From: Anthoceros angustus
Lineage: Eukaryota > Streptophyta > Anthocerotopsida > Anthocerotales > Anthocerotaceae
Length of the DNA: 64,000 nt
Assembly (NCBI GenBank): GCA_010909165.1
Contig: MU008151.1
Location: forward strand, 372,001 to 436,000
Reading direction: 5' to 3'
In this document: piece by piece, positions 13,705-25,616 of the stretch
Layout of the letters: the number at the start of each line of letters is the position of its first letter
Numbering within the stretch: position 1 is the stretch's first letter
Notes under the pieces: model-generated
What the model was told of the DNA's origin: nothing
Seen by the model: only the letters and a program-made list of their open reading frames with translations
Database searches by the model: none
Translations under genes and position numbers: made by a program

Positions 13705-14554
13705 TCACTACCTTCTCCCCGAGGATCCTCCAGCAGGGTCTTCAAGAGATCACAACACAACTTCAAGATCCCGAAAACCTTCAACGCATGCCCCACACAG
13801 CCCCATTCTCACCATTACACATACCCCATAACTCTGCGATCCCCTGCTCGGACCCCTCTCCTCCACCCTCGAACATGGAGCAATGAACAGAACTGCACAT
13901 GTAGCTCCAGCTGCACACCCAACCACCTTAGCACACAGGGCGACGCCGGCTCCTCACCTGCAACCACACGATCTAAGAATTCCAACCGCATTGCCTTCGG
14001 AAGGTCCTGGAAGCACAAGCAGCACAAGAGCAGAGATTGCATTAGGGCACAGGCATTTGAAAACGAAGACGATTCTAATGCCGCAGAATTGACTCTGAAG
14101 CTCAAGAACTTTCCCACGCATACCCGAAGTGCGGAGCACAGCACAGCCGTGCCATTTCCAGTGCAGGGAAAGCGAATTTCGAGAAACCTTGAGGGGCAGG
14201 AGACGCCGCCACGAAGCTCCCCGAGGAGCAGCAGGCTGAAGACGTGATTCCATCGTGATTTTCGTGGTAAGGCTGCATCCCTCAAGCGGGTGGCAGGCCT
14301 AGGCAGAGTCCAGCGCTCTGATTCGCACGACTCCATGGCGGCCACGGCACCAGTACCGGATCGTTAGGCCCATGGGTGAAGGCCTCGATGACTCCATACT
14401 TGGCGACAACGTTGAGAGAAGTCGACGAATAAAGAAAGAAATTTTCACATCCCAAAACATGGTTTGAAAGTCCCCTCCAAGCTGCACTCACATAGCGCAT
14501 GCACTATGCATATTGGCTCTTAGAGAGCAGTGTTCTCATCCTGCTTCCTTCGCT

Positions 14555-14712
14555 GTGCATACATTGCACCATGTACAAAACAGATCCTACCATGAGGAGG
14601 GTCTTAGCTGTGTAAGTAAGGCTAGCTCTTCTTGTGCATACATTGCACCATGTACAAAACAGATCCTACCATGAGGAGGGTCTTAGCTATGTAAGTAAGG
14701 CTAGCTTTTCTT
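14555..14712. repeat. Two 79-bp tandem repeat units
   Basis: Units 14555-14633 and 14634-14712 both begin gtgcatacattgcaccatgt and are nearly identical. They lie in non-coding DNA upstream of the MBD/zinc-finger gene. Confidence 0.9.
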
Positions 14713-15861
14713 TTAGCTCCCGACGGAACTAGCTAGTATAAAGAAGAAACATCTTGGCATCCAAAGGCTTTGAGATATGGACCTACTTTGGATGACATAA
14801 TCAGCAATGAAGATGAAATGTGAATTCTTTTTCTGTCTCTTCCTCGTCTAAAATTGTTGAGCCATCTTGAGTCAAGTATCTAAGATGGTTGCACCCCTTT
14901 AGAGCAAAGTACCAAGCATATGATAGATAGTATCGGTAACCCTACGATCCACTACTATCTATGTACCTTAATTCCGATTTGGTGAAGGGGCAAACATCTT
15001 AAACAAGGGATTATTTAAGATTCATAATGCATGAAGTGGCTTTGAACATCCATAGAGCAATGTTGGCAACGAAAAACATGAAGATCACAAGAAAGCCAAT
15101 TTTGAAAGAGATCTTGCTCACATAACTTACTCTTACAGCCAGATATTATCCCATCTACTGCAAAGGAACATCATACACAATCTAGAAAGATACAAGGAAG
15201 ATACAGGATGAGGATTAAGGCACGACCTGAACACTTACTCTTTGAAATCCATGAACTCAAGAGTGTATTGCTCAAGTCCCACACATGCTCCTTGTAATCC
15301 ATGAACTCAAGCTTTCTTGCTTATGCCCCACATCTACGAAATTTTCACACAGACGCTTGCATCCATATGAAAGCACAATGCACAGGTCAAATTTAAAAGA
15401 CATAAAATAATAAAATAAATTTAATATAAATTAATGTACTATCTTTAAAAGCAAAGAAGGGACACTGATTTAAGTTTTAAGGAACTTTCAGTCATTCAAA
15501 TTAGGGATATCCTTTAAAATTAGTACCTACTAGGTGATAAACACGAAAACGACGGCGAGAACATTTCACATCCTGGCCCATGGTAGCCTCCGTGCCCTTA
15601 GCCTATGCCAGCCTCCTGGACCGGCCCAGATATGGGCTGACCCGGTGCCATGCTGGACTGAGATTGAATTGTGGCCATACGGGCATGACGCGGTGCCGTG
15701 GGGGCCTGCACTGGGGCTAAATTCGCTAGCACTGCAAATCCTGCTGCATGGCATCCTGAAGCTGGGCTTATTTAGGGCAAGATTTTCGACCTTTAGGGCT
15801 TCGCACTACGTCTGACATAAAGCCAGCCAGCCAGCCAGCCAGCCAGGACGTTGTGGAGCAG
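14713..15861. other. Intergenic, nothing recognised
   Basis: No conserved frame. It ends in a short ccag(n) run at about 15823-15846, directly before the duplicated block that starts at 15862. Confidence 0.5.
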
Positions 15862-17385
15862 TGTTAGGTTTAGGGTCTCCAGTGAGACCGTGGGAGCCAT
15901 AAGCCTCCACTGCGTAAAGTCTGTAGTTGTGTTTGTTGTGTTGAGTCGGCTGTGTTTGCTTTTTGGCTAGTCCTCCCATTCGCTCGACTGATGCTTCCAA
16001 AGGTCTTGGAGACGGCGCGGCATCACGTGATGAACTTCTGTGGTAGGATTCCAGTGGTTTCTTGTGGTCCGTTGCTGCTGCGATGCCCTGTCTGTCGTTT
16101 AGTCTGCTGTGATGACCTTTATAATCCCAGCTCGCTTCGAGGTCTTTCGAGATTACTGAAGAGAATCAGATCTGAGCAGGCCCGACTCTTGGTTGCTTTC
16201 GTGCTGTTTTTCTGTATGTCCACCACATCTGCTTTGCTGCTAAGGTGTCGTTGGACGAAAGGTTGGGATGAAGACAACTTGCTGTGCCTGCGCTTGGTCG
16301 TTATGGCAAGCTTCCTATGATTACAGTTACCATGCTAATGCTGAACCTGTGATGATACTGGCCTACGGCTATGAGGAAGCTATGCACGTGTTGGGCCTTG
16401 GGTCTTAGGTTCTGTTCCAGCTTTGAAGGTAATCTTCTTGGTGTCTTTCTCATGTCTCCGTGGTTTCAAGCCGTTTGTGTCTTGATGGTTGTCCCGAGAG
16501 CTTCGGGGAATGACCTCCGTAAGTGGAGGCAGCCAGAAGTTACCCTCCCCCCTGGCGTTCCTTTGTTTGCTGCATCTGGTTGTTTGCAGCTTCTAGTCTG
16601 TTTACTGCACCCGCTTGTTAGACTCGTGGGGGGTGGTGTGCTTCGGTAAATGCCTCTCGGTCACGTTTCCTCATCGACAGCCCTGTCTCGACGCTACGGC
16701 TCCATATTCATAATGTCGTGCACTTTGTTGAGTATGATCTTTTTTTTCATTTCGGTGGAATAAAGAGCGTTAAGAAAACCTGGTTCGGTCGTGGTACCTG
16801 GGATGGAACGAGCCATCCATAGGGTTCAACTTTCGACCTCACAGCTCCGCGCGACGAGTGTACGATTCTCGAGCCGGCTTTATTTCGCGATTCTGTTCCA
16901 CTACAAAAAAGAAAGAAAAGCATATGCATGTTGCCTACGATGCATCTAGCACATGGTCTCAACTCCAATACACCGCTGTTTGAGAGACTCAGAGCAAACA
17001 TTACATACTAGTAACCCCACCGAAGTCATAATCTGGTCATTTAGATCGTTGGAACCTATGTTAAACACGTATGGGAAAGTACGGTGTTACACACGTGTGG
17101 AAGGTCACCGCGTGCAAACGTAGGTGAGTAACACGTGAGCGTTGTGTAAGAGATGCCAGGGCGCAGCCCTCCGAGCTTTCAGGCTCGTGGATTGGTCTGT
17201 TTCTAGAAGCTGCTCGTTTCTCCTCGAAGTAGCTTCTAGGAACAGATCAGGTCTGGCAAGGCTTGTCCGTCACCCCCATCTTTTGGGTGCATATCCATGT
17301 GCTAGATCCCGTGGATCTGTAAGAAATCGTGTAAAGCCCCACGGTATGTAGCACCTGTCTGTACTCGGTAACGGGTTGCACAGCT
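15862..17385. repeat. Distal copy of 1524-bp tandem duplication (3' flank of bHLH gene)
   Basis: This block is repeated in direct orientation at 17386-18909 at an exact offset of 1524 bp. I saw no mismatch between the copies, and open frames in both translate identically. It begins tgttaggtttagggtctcca and ends ggttgcacagct. This copy is followed directly by the next. It encodes no recognisable protein, and its frames of up to 122 aa look incidental. It is the copy farther from the bHLH coding region. Confidence 0.95.
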
Positions 17386-18909
17386 TGTTAGGTTTAGGGT
17401 CTCCAGTGAGACCGTGGGAGCCATAAGCCTCCACTGCGTAAAGTCTGTAGTTGTGTTTGTTGTGTTGAGTCGGCTGTGTTTGCTTTTTGGCTAGTCCTCC
17501 CATTCGCTCGACTGATGCTTCCAAAGGTCTTGGAGACGGCGCGGCATCACGTGATGAACTTCTGTGGTAGGATTCCAGTGGTTTCTTGTGGTCCGTTGCT
17601 GCTGCGATGCCCTGTCTGTCGTTTAGTCTGCTGTGATGACCTTTATAATCCCAGCTCGCTTCGAGGTCTTTCGAGATTACTGAAGAGAATCAGATCTGAG
17701 CAGGCCCGACTCTTGGTTGCTTTCGTGCTGTTTTTCTGTATGTCCACCACATCTGCTTTGCTGCTAAGGTGTCGTTGGACGAAAGGTTGGGATGAAGACA
17801 ACTTGCTGTGCCTGCGCTTGGTCGTTATGGCAAGCTTCCTATGATTACAGTTACCATGCTAATGCTGAACCTGTGATGATACTGGCCTACGGCTATGAGG
17901 AAGCTATGCACGTGTTGGGCCTTGGGTCTTAGGTTCTGTTCCAGCTTTGAAGGTAATCTTCTTGGTGTCTTTCTCATGTCTCCGTGGTTTCAAGCCGTTT
18001 GTGTCTTGATGGTTGTCCCGAGAGCTTCGGGGAATGACCTCCGTAAGTGGAGGCAGCCAGAAGTTACCCTCCCCCCTGGCGTTCCTTTGTTTGCTGCATC
18101 TGGTTGTTTGCAGCTTCTAGTCTGTTTACTGCACCCGCTTGTTAGACTCGTGGGGGGTGGTGTGCTTCGGTAAATGCCTCTCGGTCACGTTTCCTCATCG
18201 ACAGCCCTGTCTCGACGCTACGGCTCCATATTCATAATGTCGTGCACTTTGTTGAGTATGATCTTTTTTTTCATTTCGGTGGAATAAAGAGCGTTAAGAA
18301 AACCTGGTTCGGTCGTGGTACCTGGGATGGAACGAGCCATCCATAGGGTTCAACTTTCGACCTCACAGCTCCGCGCGACGAGTGTACGATTCTCGAGCCG
18401 GCTTTATTTCGCGATTCTGTTCCACTACAAAAAAGAAAGAAAAGCATATGCATGTTGCCTACGATGCATCTAGCACATGGTCTCAACTCCAATACACCGC
18501 TGTTTGAGAGACTCAGAGCAAACATTACATACTAGTAACCCCACCGAAGTCATAATCTGGTCATTTAGATCGTTGGAACCTATGTTAAACACGTATGGGA
18601 AAGTACGGTGTTACACACGTGTGGAAGGTCACCGCGTGCAAACGTAGGTGAGTAACACGTGAGCGTTGTGTAAGAGATGCCAGGGCGCAGCCCTCCGAGC
18701 TTTCAGGCTCGTGGATTGGTCTGTTTCTAGAAGCTGCTCGTTTCTCCTCGAAGTAGCTTCTAGGAACAGATCAGGTCTGGCAAGGCTTGTCCGTCACCCC
18801 CATCTTTTGGGTGCATATCCATGTGCTAGATCCCGTGGATCTGTAAGAAATCGTGTAAAGCCCCACGGTATGTAGCACCTGTCTGTACTCGGTAACGGGT
18901 TGCACAGCT
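17386..18909. repeat. Proximal copy of 1524-bp duplication, abutting the bHLH stop codon
   Basis: Identical direct repeat of 15862-17385. Its last base, 18909, is adjacent to the bHLH stop codon (18912-18910 on the minus strand), so in gene orientation it starts at the first base after the stop. It therefore holds the apparent 3' UTR and terminator of the gene, and the distal copy is a second, redundant 3' region. Confidence 0.95.
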
Positions 18910-20873
18910 CTACTGGCAAGTCTCAGTGAGTAGTCCAAATTGGGCAGCCATCTTGAGAATGGTGGCTTTGACGTCCTCCTCCTTCATCTCACCCTCTTTC
19001 ATCTGCCAAGGCAACATGAGAAGGCCTATGAGCTCCGGGGGCTAACACAAAGCAAGCACCAAGCTTCTAGGTAAACCAGTGGTGAAGCGGTAACTTTACC
19101 TCAGCTATGAATGTGTTCAGGACATTCTTGTTGAAGCAGGTGAGGTTTGCGTTCAGCACATCGAGACCCGAAGCTTCGAGTGTTTGCATAAGTTGCACTA
19201 GCACACCGGGGCCTTGCTTGCAGAATATTCTTAGCTGAAAGGCTCCTACATCAACCCGGGAAATCTCCACCTGCAAAAAGACATCATTCGTCGAGGGGCT
19301 GAAGATAAAACATGCTCAGTCCAGCATGTGGATGGACAGCTGAATCTTGTACTTCACAGATAACTTACTTGGAGCAATGACTGCTGAGGCAGATTGCTGC
19401 CGGCTTGGCTGCCCAAGGAGACCATGCCATCCTCAATTTGAGATATAGCAGAGTCCTCTGTGCCGTCACACACTTTCCCTGCAGGGTAAGGAGCGCAGCT
19501 GCTTTTGATCTTCTGGCTGTCTGCTTCTATTTCTGAGATGTCAGACTGGAGACTCTCAACCTGCTGTTGAAGCTCTCGCACATATTCTATGGCATCCCCC
19601 ACAATCGAAGCTTTATCCATCTGCGCCATTACGGAGACGTAAGTCTTAAGAGAAAAACCTTCGTATCTGAATCACCCGTAAAAAGTAGTTTACGCAATGC
19701 TGGTAATGGCAGACTCACTTTGCTGATTTTGGGCACCAGAGCACGCAAAGCGTACAGGCCATCATTTAGCCGCTTGCGCCGTTTTCTCTCCGAAACCAGA
19801 TTCTTGGATGCTGTTCCAGAGGTATACTGCCTCCTGCGACCTCTGCTGGCTGCCATGACTGTGGGTTTCACATCCATGTCGTCTTGATCACTGCAATCCG
19901 TCCCTGAGTCTCCGGCGGCTAAAGTCTCCTCCGTTTCGGCTACGGCTTGCTGGATGTCACCCGCGACCCCTGAAAGATAGGCATCCTTGGTGAGGAAATC
20001 TCCCTCTTTGGAAGTCTCAAGCTTGGGCGCTATCTTCTGCAGCTCCTTGATGCAGCTGGGAGCGTTGAAACATGGCTTCCCTCTCAGTAAGAGATCGTCG
20101 ACGTCGGATTGGAGTGAGTCGTTTCCCGCGAAAGATTGGGTTCCACTCTGGGACAGGTTTCCCTTGGATTGCCGACTGTGATTGCTCAAGGAGTCAGAGT
20201 AGTCGATGCTACCGTCCCGTGATGCAGGAGAAGACAGATCCTGAAGCAAGGACCTGGTCCAGTACGCACCACCGCTTGGGGCTCCAGGACCAGCACATAT
20301 GGCTCCCAGCGATAGACTAGAGATGCCTGACAAGGGAGAGGAATTTGGAGTGGACATGGAACTCAGTGCAGACATCCAGGGCACCCCCGAGTTGCCTCGG
20401 CTGCCCACTTGCAGGCAATGGGCCAAACTCGGAGACTGCCCCACCCCATCCATAATTCCCTCCGTCTTGCCTACAGCCCCCTGGCCGTCAACCTGCGGCC
20501 TCCCCTCAAACACTTGAGTCTGTAATGCGGTGTGGCCTCCGCGATGTGGGTACTTCCCATGCAGCAACTCCTGCACAGAGCCTGAAGACTGCTCAAAGCC
20601 GTCGGAGCCGGCGAATGTCTCCACCGGGGCTGAATTCAGCAGCCCGGTGACTTGTCCAGAAGCATGATGCGCTGCAGCATGAGCTGGAGTGGTACCGCCA
20701 CCGGTGCTGCAAGGGTCAGTCATCGAATGCAGCTGATTGTAATGACCCAAAGCCTCAATAATCTTGCCACAAGTGGCCGAGATGCTGAGCCTTGCGTCAT
20801 AGCTTGCTGCTCCGTGGTGATCGGGGACCTTGAGCCGATGGTGATTCAGGAGGAAAGGTGAGCGATCATGCAT
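18910..20873 (-). CDS. AMS/DYT1-like bHLH transcription factor with C-terminal ACT-like domain
   Basis: Four exons with consistent GT-AG sites and phase: 20873-19719, 19620-19369, 19270-19100, 19002-18910, giving 556 aa. The basic helix-loop-helix spans the exon 1/2 junction (NLVSERKRRKRLNDGLYALR, then MDKASIVGDAIEYV), with the E-box-contacting E and R residues present. Exons 3-4 form an ACT-like dimerisation domain (VEISRVDVGAF onward), as in ABORTED MICROSPORES. The usual MYC-type N-terminal domain of AMS is not evident; the N-terminal 370 residues are Ser/Gly-rich. In seed plants and mosses this clade controls tapetum and spore-wall development; that role here is inference. The ATG lies 2 bp inside a good 3' splice site (tctgccaacag), so a 5' UTR intron is likely. 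Both flanks are perfectly duplicated. Confidence 0.88.
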
Positions 20874-20875
20874 CT

Positions 20876-22329
20876 GTTGGCAGAGACACAAGCGTGCACA
20901 TGGTGTTAGAAGCTACATACGGGTGCACAAAGAGCGGTAATAAAGCGGTTACATCATCAGCAGCATTGTCACATGAAGCAAGCAGGTAAGCCAGCCCGCA
21001 GCTAACCTTACCAACAAATCTGCCTTGTGAAAAGCCGTTCAGGGATCAGTGAAAGGGACAACAAGGACAGGGGACTCGAGGAAGTGAAATTTTAAGCACG
21101 CGGTGGCCAAGCAGCTACTGACTGTCATCCTGTAGTACATACATGCTGCAGCCCAGGCAGAGTGAGAAGACTGTGTACAAACAGCATCCCAGCCAGCGAA
21201 CCGATCCCCTGTGCTGTCCTGACTGTGATGCCATGAGGATCTACAAAAGCTCAAGAAAGGCTGTACAGGCTGCAACATAGTTTACAATAAGGGAAGGTCC
21301 AGGCAGAAGGAAGGAAGTTGCAAAAAGAGCTCACAGTGGCAGACTCTTTCAAGTTCCTTTCACCTCCTGCCGCAGGACTGGTGTGAAAAGTCAGTTACAG
21401 GACCAAAAATGCTTGCAAGCAAGGAGGTGAGGAGTTCGCAAAGTTTCCAAGAGCCAATCCAGCAGCCACAAACCTCTGGGAAATGCCTCTATGAAAACAG
21501 CAAAATCGACACACAACAGAGTCCCAATACGGTACGCAACGTTGGACGGTGTCACCCGTGGTACTCAAATGCTGCATTTGTTGCGCCAGGACAGACAGAA
21601 GCAGCTGAGAAGAAAGGAGACGAACAGACTCGTGTACTGCACCATATAATGGCTGGTAATTGGACGTATTTCCTAAGCAGGAAGAGGAATCTTGGGAGGC
21701 TGGGAGCACTAGCGTAACAAGAGTCCAGAATTGGATTGCAGGACACTGGTTTCGCACATGCGGAGTCAATGCAGGTCAGGAATCTTAAGCCAATTCGACG
21801 GGCCCTGAAACTAGGCACTGCACTGCACTGCACTGCACTGAGAGAGCAGAATGAGAGAGCTAGCAAAGCATGCGTAGCGAGCGGGTCCCCCATTGCAACG
21901 GATTAAACAGACTGAGTGGCGGCCGTTCGCAGCAAAATTTTGCAACCGGGACGCGGCACGGCACGTCAAGATCTCGTCCGCTGGCTTGCCACAGATTTTT
22001 GTGTCACATGGCCACCTCCCAGCGACAAATTTCGGACGCGTACCTGCATTGCGTGCGTCATCTGGCCGAGCGGGGCACGCCGCTGCTGATGCAGATGCTG
22101 ACGCAAAGGTCAAGTCGCTACGCTGCTGCCGCCAATGGAGCTCCACGCCTGCGCCAATCCCACCCGCAGCCTCATCGCCGCAACCACGTGGTGCCTGACA
22201 TCGCCGGACCGCCTCCTCGCTCCTCGCCGCGGCGCCGGCCGCTGATTCTCGCCTACGCGCTTCATGGTAACCGATCTACATGCTTCTCCGATTGCCGCAT
22301 TCCCGCCTGCCGCGAACTCGGAGCGCAGG
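20876..22329. repeat. Proximal copy of 1454-bp duplication (5' flank of bHLH gene)
   Basis: This block is repeated in direct orientation at 22330-23783 at an offset of exactly 1454 bp, with no mismatch that I could see. The copy starts 2 bp upstream of the bHLH ATG (between the C and AG of the presumed splice acceptor) and holds the proposed 5' UTR/intron and proximal promoter. It contains a ctgca microsatellite (about 21816-21840) and several short incidental frames. One base of microhomology (g) is shared at the junction. Confidence 0.95.
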
Positions 22330-23783
22330 GTTGGCAGAGACACAAGCGTGCACATGGTGTTAGAAGCTACATACGGGTGCACAAAGAGCGGTAATAAAGC
22401 GGTTACATCATCAGCAGCATTGTCACATGAAGCAAGCAGGTAAGCCAGCCCGCAGCTAACCTTACCAACAAATCTGCCTTGTGAAAAGCCGTTCAGGGAT
22501 CAGTGAAAGGGACAACAAGGACAGGGGACTCGAGGAAGTGAAATTTTAAGCACGCGGTGGCCAAGCAGCTACTGACTGTCATCCTGTAGTACATACATGC
22601 TGCAGCCCAGGCAGAGTGAGAAGACTGTGTACAAACAGCATCCCAGCCAGCGAACCGATCCCCTGTGCTGTCCTGACTGTGATGCCATGAGGATCTACAA
22701 AAGCTCAAGAAAGGCTGTACAGGCTGCAACATAGTTTACAATAAGGGAAGGTCCAGGCAGAAGGAAGGAAGTTGCAAAAAGAGCTCACAGTGGCAGACTC
22801 TTTCAAGTTCCTTTCACCTCCTGCCGCAGGACTGGTGTGAAAAGTCAGTTACAGGACCAAAAATGCTTGCAAGCAAGGAGGTGAGGAGTTCGCAAAGTTT
22901 CCAAGAGCCAATCCAGCAGCCACAAACCTCTGGGAAATGCCTCTATGAAAACAGCAAAATCGACACACAACAGAGTCCCAATACGGTACGCAACGTTGGA
23001 CGGTGTCACCCGTGGTACTCAAATGCTGCATTTGTTGCGCCAGGACAGACAGAAGCAGCTGAGAAGAAAGGAGACGAACAGACTCGTGTACTGCACCATA
23101 TAATGGCTGGTAATTGGACGTATTTCCTAAGCAGGAAGAGGAATCTTGGGAGGCTGGGAGCACTAGCGTAACAAGAGTCCAGAATTGGATTGCAGGACAC
23201 TGGTTTCGCACATGCGGAGTCAATGCAGGTCAGGAATCTTAAGCCAATTCGACGGGCCCTGAAACTAGGCACTGCACTGCACTGCACTGCACTGAGAGAG
23301 CAGAATGAGAGAGCTAGCAAAGCATGCGTAGCGAGCGGGTCCCCCATTGCAACGGATTAAACAGACTGAGTGGCGGCCGTTCGCAGCAAAATTTTGCAAC
23401 CGGGACGCGGCACGGCACGTCAAGATCTCGTCCGCTGGCTTGCCACAGATTTTTGTGTCACATGGCCACCTCCCAGCGACAAATTTCGGACGCGTACCTG
23501 CATTGCGTGCGTCATCTGGCCGAGCGGGGCACGCCGCTGCTGATGCAGATGCTGACGCAAAGGTCAAGTCGCTACGCTGCTGCCGCCAATGGAGCTCCAC
23601 GCCTGCGCCAATCCCACCCGCAGCCTCATCGCCGCAACCACGTGGTGCCTGACATCGCCGGACCGCCTCCTCGCTCCTCGCCGCGGCGCCGGCCGCTGAT
23701 TCTCGCCTACGCGCTTCATGGTAACCGATCTACATGCTTCTCCGATTGCCGCATTCCCGCCTGCCGCGAACTCGGAGCGCAGG
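22330..23783. repeat. Distal copy of 1454-bp duplication (5' flank of bHLH gene)
   Basis: Identical direct repeat of 20876-22329. At its gene-proximal edge it lacks the AG of the splice acceptor and the ATG, and joins instead to the outer end of the proximal copy (gcgcaggg then ttggcag). It continues outward into unique GC-rich DNA at 23784. Confidence 0.95.
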
Positions 23784-24888
23784 GCAAATGACAGCGGCCG
23801 CTGCAAATGCGAATGGGGGCGGGAGCGGAGGAGGCGGCGGGGCGGGAGACGAGCGGGGAGAGGGGAGGGGAGAGGGGAGGCGGGGGCAGTGAAAGGAGAA
23901 GCTTCGGAGACGTGTAGCGAGCTCGGCAGCTGGAGTCGCGGAGCAGCAGACGCTCTTTTAAGGCACGTTCTGTCAGCACTCCCGCTAGAAGGTTGAAGCA
24001 CAGCCATTGTCCAGGGCGCGGGCAGGCCGAGTGCCGAGTGCCGAGTGACGAGTGCCGAGTCGTGACGGTGTCCGAGGATTGTGCAACTCCATCCAATGAT
24101 GATGCCGACGCCGCCCGCGCCGGGCCGGGCCGGGCCGGGCCCGTCACGACGTCCTCCTGCAAACGATAGTCGAATACGGCGTGAACGGAACGGGAGGTGT
24201 GGTGCGAGTGCAATCCTGTTAAACCATTTCTTACCTCACTTACCAGCGGGCCCCACCTGGACGACGAGCCCCCGGCCTGCCAACGCGCTTGCTTCATCAT
24301 TCGGGCAATAAATTCACCCCAGCTTTTCACTCCCAGTGAAACTCTCCACCGTTTACGACATGCGCATGTCGTTCCCCTGCCAAGCCCGTCAAGCGTGACA
24401 GCGGAATCAGAATCGGTCGGATTCCGCGATATAGAATCGCGCATCGCTAAAAGATGCGTGATTTTTCTCCTAAATAAACTGAATGGCAGGAAAAAACAAT
24501 TCACCCCGCGAATATTCACCTTCCATGCGTACGTACCGTATGTGGCAGCGCTTTATTTTGAGCCGTACGAGTTCGTGAAGGTGACGGTTTTGAGCTGCAG
24601 GCGTCTTGATGGCGCCGGGTACATCCACCTGCGTCACGCCTCCGTTCCGTCCGGATATGTAGTTTACATATTATTGTTTACGGCTGTTGTGAGGTTCCCA
24701 CTCTCTGAACTCTTTGAGATTCGACTGAAGACGGCCTCGGATTCCGCAGGTAAAAGCTCATCAAGCTCCGGTTCGACCCGAATGGGGCTTTTGAGGTCTG
24801 TCGCACACACGCGCTCCCAAGACCTTTTAAACAACCAACAGATGTGGTCAGGCGGCCTAGGTTTGTGTGCCTTCCGCAGATTGTTTCT
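23784..24888. other. GC-rich distal promoter region, simple repeats
   Basis: This is purine/GC-rich DNA upstream of the bHLH gene. It holds a short gccgagt minisatellite (about 24027-24060) and a ccggg run (about 24117-24142). I see no conserved protein. Confidence 0.5.
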
Positions 24889-25365
24889 CTAGATCGTTCG
24901 TCGAATAGTCAAGTCGGGTTTGCAAAAACCAAGAGACGGAGGCAGGAGGTCAAACCTTGCTTGTTTCCTCTTCGCCTTGCCTCGGAGAAGGGTAAAAGAC
25001 CAAGTCTCATTTGAGGATGTTTCTATGTAAGACCAAGTCTCGTTTGAGAATGTTTCTGTATAAGACCAAGTCTTGGCCTCTTCCACCAGAATAATAATCA
25101 CCATATGTTCTGCATTCTTGAACAGAGCCTGCAAACCAGACATCATCAGTGGAGTGGAATACAGAGAGATCCCGTCAGTGAGAACCAGTGGAGCGGGGAT
25201 AATCCGCACCAACTGGGCAGATAAAAGATCTTAGCACGCGGAGCATTCTCGTGATGTTGGAAAATGGTACACACTTACATTTGTACGTTTCTCATCAGCA
25301 GGCCCACAGGGAGTGCACAGTGCTTGCTCCTGGGAGACTGGGCTGACCATAAAGACACAAGAATT
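24889..25365 (-). CDS. Possible small unrecognised gene (weak)
   Basis: On the minus strand a candidate exon at about 25215-25107 sits between a good acceptor (tttatctgcccag) and a gtgatt donor and encodes the hydrophobic phrase IPAPLVLTDGISLYSTPLMM. A further candidate exon ends near 25280 with a GTAAGT donor. The piece to the left holds a threefold ~39-bp repeat (aagaccaagtct). I do not recognise the family. It could be a fragment of a real gene or spurious. Confidence 0.2.
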
Positions 25366-25616
25366 AGTCTAGTATATACAAATGGTTTGATCTGTGGCAC
25401 ATACTAGCTTGCTACAAATAGATGCTGCCAAGCTTACAGCGCAACAAAGGGCTGTGCACAAAGCTGCTTTAAATGAACTCGTGGAATGCCCAAGTTTTAG
25501 GACAAAACAAGGGATGTAGCACGAGGAAGGGCGTAGCAAAGATTACGACCTAGGGAAACCAAACTGAGAACAAAGATCAAGTCTGCAACAGGGGCGCAGC
25601 AGGAGACAAGCCAGCT

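Noticed and set aside
15862-15880. Telomere-like ggtttaggg at the start of each 1524-bp copy
   Set aside because: Only one TTTAGGG unit is present, so it is not an interstitial telomere array.
15862-18909. The two 1524-bp copies as the LTRs of a retrotransposon (they begin TG)
   Set aside because: They are directly adjacent with no internal region, primer-binding site or polypurine tract, do not end in CA, and the right edge is the stop codon of a conserved gene.
21039-23600. Paired open frames of 79-174 aa in the duplicated 5' flank
   Set aside because: They recur only because the DNA is duplicated; they overlap on both strands and resemble no protein family.
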